Assembly: GCA_031287725.1 (NCBI GenBank) | Contig: JAITSP010000025.1 | Coordinates: forward strand, 1 to 35,684 | Direction of reading: 5' to 3' | Source of the DNA: Rickettsiales bacterium | Lineage (GTDB): Bacteria; Pseudomonadota; Alphaproteobacteria; Rickettsiales; UBA1997 | Length of the DNA: 35,684 nucleotides | Shown: one piece after another, positions 33,701 through 35,684 of the stretch | Layout: each line of letters opens with the position of its first letter | How positions within the stretch are numbered: position 1 is the first letter of the stretch | Made by a program: the position numbers and the translations under genes | Notes under the pieces: model-generated | The model's input: only the letters and a program-made list of their open reading frames with translations | Database searches by the model: none | What the model was told of the DNA's origin: nothing

Positions 33701-34636
33701 AAGGGATTTGTTGTCCGCGCCCATCAGTTCCCCCTCCCCATCGAACTTCCCATTTTTATATCCTCCCGTGTAGGTGACGCTGCTGCTAAGTTTCATCTCC
33801 ACAGTTCCCTCTTTAAACTCACCGTTTTTAAATCTTCCCTTCCGAAGTTCCCCTTCAGAATTTTTCCAAATACCTTTGCCATCAGGTATACCTTTTTTGT
33901 TAACCTTACCAACGTAGGTACTGCCATCTTCGTAGGTTATATTTGTCTCTCCATCTTTATATGTCACCACATCGGGATTAGTGGGCACCGCCATCGGTGG
34001 ATTTTTCACCTTGTCCAGATTTTTAAAGACTATTTCTCTATTTTCATAACGGTCCGGCTCTTTCTCCAGCTTCCGCACCGACACTATATCTTCATTCTCA
34101 TCGTAGATGAGGTGGGTAAAGATTGTTATAATGTTTGATCCCTCATCTACGTCTTCATACTCCAGGATTACATTCCTCGCCTTACCATTTTTAAACTCTC
34201 CCTCCAGTGAATGGCCATCTTTATAGGTAATTCTCCCGTAGCCCTGTATGCCATCAGCTACGGAGTATTTTCCTTTGTAGATATCATATTTATCGTGGGG
34301 ATCGCGCATATTTACCTCTCCTCCAGAGAAGGAACCATGCGAAAAAATTCCTTTTTTGTACAATTTTTTGCCATCTCTATAGCTCAGCTCCCCATAGCCA
34401 TGGTATTTTCCATTCTCGATGCCTCCGCTATAGGATACTCCAGGAGTATTTAGTACTGCCCCTACTAGGCAATCGTCTTTAAACTTTCCATCCTTTAAAT
34501 CTAACGAGTCAAATCTAGACGTCAGCGTCCCATTCCACCCAGATGCTGTACTTTTGGTCACCACTCCACTATAGGTGACACCATCTATGGTTAGACTCAC
34601 ATGCTGGCCGTTGTTTCCCCCTTCCATCCTTTTCAA
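30764..34636 (-). CDS. Giant MORN-repeat protein with H-D-Q-C hydrolase domain (paralog 5)
   Basis: At 1290 residues this is the largest family member. Residues about 20-640 are almost all MORN-type repeats, including a duplicated block (about 141-378 against 404-640) that shares long stretches such as KDGETNITYEDGSTYVGKVN. The central region starts near 741 (VKYYLYENENQ, IDFGEINKLLSS) and passes through KGFDGG (821-826). The catalytic core has His892 (DHAVCFIVDLKK), Asp928 (FDSSR), Gln957 and Cys962 (QKEGTCWFHGLAAMM). The tail is a charged helix with four QTEKEE-type units, then a Ser/Pro-rich end. GAAAAGG near the ATG may be the ribosome site. Its tail is nearly identical in DNA to the truncated paralog upstream, a sign of recent duplication. 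Confidence 0.88.
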   Translation of the reverse strand: MKRMEGGNNGQHVSLTIDGVTYSGVVTKSTASGWNGTLTSRFDSLDLKDGKFKDDCLVGAVLNTPGVSYSGGIENGKYHGYGELSYRDGKKLYKKGIFSHGSFSGGEVNMRDPHDKYDIYKGKYSVADGIQGYGRITYKDGHSLEGEFKNGKARNVILEYEDVDEGSNIITIFTHLIYDENEDIVSVRKLEKEPDRYENREIVFKNLDKVKNPPMAVPTNPDVVTYKDGETNITYEDGSTYVGKVNKKGIPDGKGIWKNSEGELRKGRFKNGEFKEGTVEMKLSSSVTYTGGYKNGKFDGEGELMGADNKSLKKGTFENGKLKNGEVAFDNSDGSCYGGYIKNGKFNGEGTWLGPYGDSCKGEFKDGTIFGGDVKITNPDGSVYSGKYANGMRHGYGTLTYSDGCSLEGEFEKGEARNVVLKRRKLPGGPLTFTHLIYDGNGVMLLRQELEKEPERKEPNDNEFVGKMILENLDRAKNPSMAVPTDPNAVKYKDGETNITYEDGSTYVGKVNKYNIPDGKGIWKNSEGELREGRFKNGKFTEGTVEMKLSSSVTYDGEYKNGKFDGKGELIGVDNKSLARGIFKKGKLKEGEAIVCNPNGSTYEGYIKNGKFNGMGILSNPDGSHKRGTFKNSDFTKGTIREVKPNGSFSDWWYHVRGSSMELEYEKSILESGDIKEQWFDQKETFTQTKEGNYVHRLYDKEELVFELLLPGEPARDEYGRIKIDSKLKPFCRSYVSNDAVKYYLYENENQGRTIEIDFGEINKLLSSRTATDLEGLVAKGAIVVRGENGVESKVSTDEIIKLFTDSARSIAALRATKGAKGFDGGHTPEAWITMLSMMDGKDLRNVRFCTEKTSYSSMTSFLESIGMGKENLEKLEEDYVATWAGTDTKDHAVCFIVDLKKIREVLKKGGDWDSLNTSKETFIHCFDSSRVVGSENYKGSFGAITENLDAINWNLQKEGTCWFHGLAAMMVALENPEIVEMVLDGRIPGYGLSKHRSLEDNDVPNEFVILEMQKLQEIADTLGVNLEGGGFLVEDIVQQTLIERVTTLVEGETLLDDLDKRIEEAFEKFEEKLRDELKVGDSELEDEEYKNYKKETAKEYREKLSEAIENITAEEKAEKSSEFIKNLEKLKAANRQTSDLESRLKAGLEKFKEERGKIVEQTEKEEVVKQTEKEEVVEQTEKEEVVEQTEKKKTEKLNIVKILKNSAKALDKETGSSTIPSSTSPPSNLTCFEGAKMSSPDNGTQPTVKTPEGKAAVPPVSSPSFQSNSLIPDKDRKKSKDNMHMRGKI
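30867..31220 (-). repeat. Duplicated 3' segment of paralog 5
   Basis: This stretch, encoding the end of the charged tail and the Ser/Pro-rich region, recurs almost base for base at 34928-35200 in the truncated paralog. The main difference is the number of 27-bp units inside it. Confidence 0.8.
31064..31165 (-). repeat. 27-bp tandem repeat, four units (QTEKEEVVE-coding)
   Basis: CTCTGTCTGT recurs at 31064, 31091, 31118 and 31145, a period of 27 bp. Each full unit encodes nine residues of the type QTEKEEVVE in the charged helix. The corresponding site in the truncated paralog has one unit only, so the array has expanded or contracted. Confidence 0.8.
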
Positions 34637-34752
34637 GAAATATTCATTTGCATATACCCTACATTATACTTTATAATATGCAATATACTACAATTAACTG
34701 TCAGAAAAATGAACTAATCCGGACTGGTTGGGGGAATCCATAGTTTTCTGGA

Positions 34753-35532
34753 CTACTTTCCTCCTACCTGTATGGTTTCGTTGACATTGGTTCTTGTGTC
34801 AGCGGAAACGGGTAGCTCCGACTGGGATGATGGTGGCTGTGTGTCTTCCATAGGGGACGTTTTCGCCCCCCCTAGAGCAACTACTAGATCCGGTGGCGAT
34901 GGCAACAACGAGGTTGGGGGTGCTACCGCTGCCTTTCCCTCAGGAGTTTTGACTGTTGGCTGTGTGCCGTTGTCCGGAGATGACATTTCCGCGCCTTCAA
35001 AACAAGTCAGATTCGATGGGAGGGATGTCGGCGGTGGAATTGTGGATGACCCCGTTTCCTTATCCAGAGCCTTGGCGCTATTCTTCAGGATAGTCACTAT
35101 GTTCAACTTTTCTGTCTTCTTTTTCTCTGTCTGTTCGACGATCTTCCCTCTCTCCTCTTTGAATTTCTCCAGACCAGCCTTCAGCCTGCTTTCTAAATCA
35201 TAGAGCTGCTCCCACATCACTAGAAGCTTTTCTGAGCCTTCTAGGAATCCAGGCGCCTCTTTGGTATCGTCGGTGGCCAGTGGCGTTGCTTTTGCTATTA
35301 ACTTTCCCCCGTATTCCTTGGTAGTTTCCTTTTTATAGTCTTCGTATTCTTTGTCTAGGAGCTCAGAGACTTCACCCTCTAGCTCCTTCAGTTTCTCCTC
35401 AAAGGTTTTAAATGCCTCTCCGATTCTCTTGTCTAGTTCCTTTAGGAGTTTTTCACTTTCGGCTAGCTCTACCGTTCTGTTTTTGAAATGATCTTTAACA
35501 ATAGACCTGTTTCCAAGAAATCCTTGACCCAT
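34753..35532 (-). pseudogene. Truncated sixth MORN/hydrolase paralog (C-terminal tail only)
   Basis: The 259 residues match only the last part of paralog 5, from its GGGFLVEDIV region (here GQGFLGNRSIV) to the Ser/Pro-rich end; the segment LESRLKAGLEKFKEERGK is identical in both. MORN repeats, central region and the whole H-D-Q-C core are missing. Similarity starts almost exactly at the ATG; upstream in frame the sequence no longer resembles paralog 5, and a stop codon lies within 15 codons. The start of a transposase follows 60 bp away on the other strand, so insertion plus deletion probably removed the 5' part. The reading frame is open, so a tail-only protein could still be made, but no ribosome site supports it. 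Confidence 0.75.
34928..35200 (-). repeat. Duplicated 3' segment in the truncated paralog
   Basis: Counterpart of 30867-31220. Long runs are identical, for example the stretch encoding ILKNSAKALDKETGSSTIP. It has a single 27-bp unit where paralog 5 has four. Confidence 0.8.
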
Positions 35533-35591
35533 TATAACAATGGATTATTAATCTAGCTACGAACAATGGCTAGGAGATAGCTTTCCAATCT

Positions 35592-35684
35592 ATGTCCAAA
35601 TATGATTGTGTGAAGAGTCTAAAAAATGAAGACTTTAGGTTGCTGACGGGAGTAAAAAGAAGCACCTTTGATTTGATGTTAGAT
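35592..35684 (+). mobile_element. Start of an insertion-sequence transposase (IS5-like N-terminal domain), cut by the window edge
   Basis: An ATG at 35592 opens a frame that runs off the window: YDCVKSLKNEDFRLLTGV followed by KRSTFDLML. The pattern 'FRxLTGVxRxTF' is typical of the N-terminal helix-turn-helix of IS5-type DDE transposases common in Rickettsiales and other bacteria. The left end of the element probably lies between about 35533 and 35585, but without the right end the terminal inverted repeats cannot be fixed. Only 31 residues are visible. Confidence 0.6.

Overview
The window looks like a piece of chromosome from an obligately host-associated, Rickettsiales-like alphaproteobacterium. 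The reasons are a single-protein RNase J, an alphaproteobacterial-type MerR regulator, TolB and FtsK, two isolated gene-transfer-agent (GTA) type phage genes stranded among housekeeping genes, a transposase fragment, and many eukaryote-style proteins (MORN repeats, Ser/Thr kinases, cysteine-hydrolase domains). The genus cannot be named from the sequence alone. Arginine is mostly AGA/AGG, and the tetramer CTAG, usually rare in proteobacteria, is very frequent.

Layout. 335-2893 (-): MORN/cysteine-hydrolase paralog 1. 3165-4895 (-): RNase J. 5335-8580 (+): paralog 2, with a long charged helix between two MORN blocks. 8757-10262 (+): tolB, ending convergently against a GTA/phage DUF2460-type gene (10274-10870, -). 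11131-13509 (+): ftsK. 13647-14437 (-): a small unknown protein and a MerR-type regulator. 14781-17626 (+): two tandemly duplicated Ser/Thr kinases, each with its own copied promoter. 17882-18963 (+): rimM and an ExoD-family membrane protein. 19069-19837 (+): a DUF3168-type GTA/phage gene and a small unknown. 19826-24656 (-): paralogs 3 and 4, head to tail. 24883-26127 (+): hisS. 26433-28430 (+): kinase-MORN fusion. 28827-30596 (+): ABC exporter. 30764-34636 (-): paralog 5, the largest. 34753-35532 (-): truncated sixth paralog beside the start of an insertion sequence (35592 onward, +).

The most striking content is a family of five full-length proteins and one fragment. They share N-terminal MORN repeats, a conserved central region, a domain with invariant His, Asp, Gln and Cys in that linear order, and a charged C-terminal tail. 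The H-D-Q-C order and the 'H-x(6)-D-[LI]-x-K ... D-[ST]-S/R ... Q-x4-C-W' pattern resemble clan CE hydrolases (Ulp1/SENP, adenain, YopJ) or a circularly permuted papain fold. With three kinases, one of which carries MORN-like repeats, this looks like an expanding set of host-directed effectors threaded between ordinary housekeeping genes. Secretion and host targeting are inference; no secretion system is present in the window.
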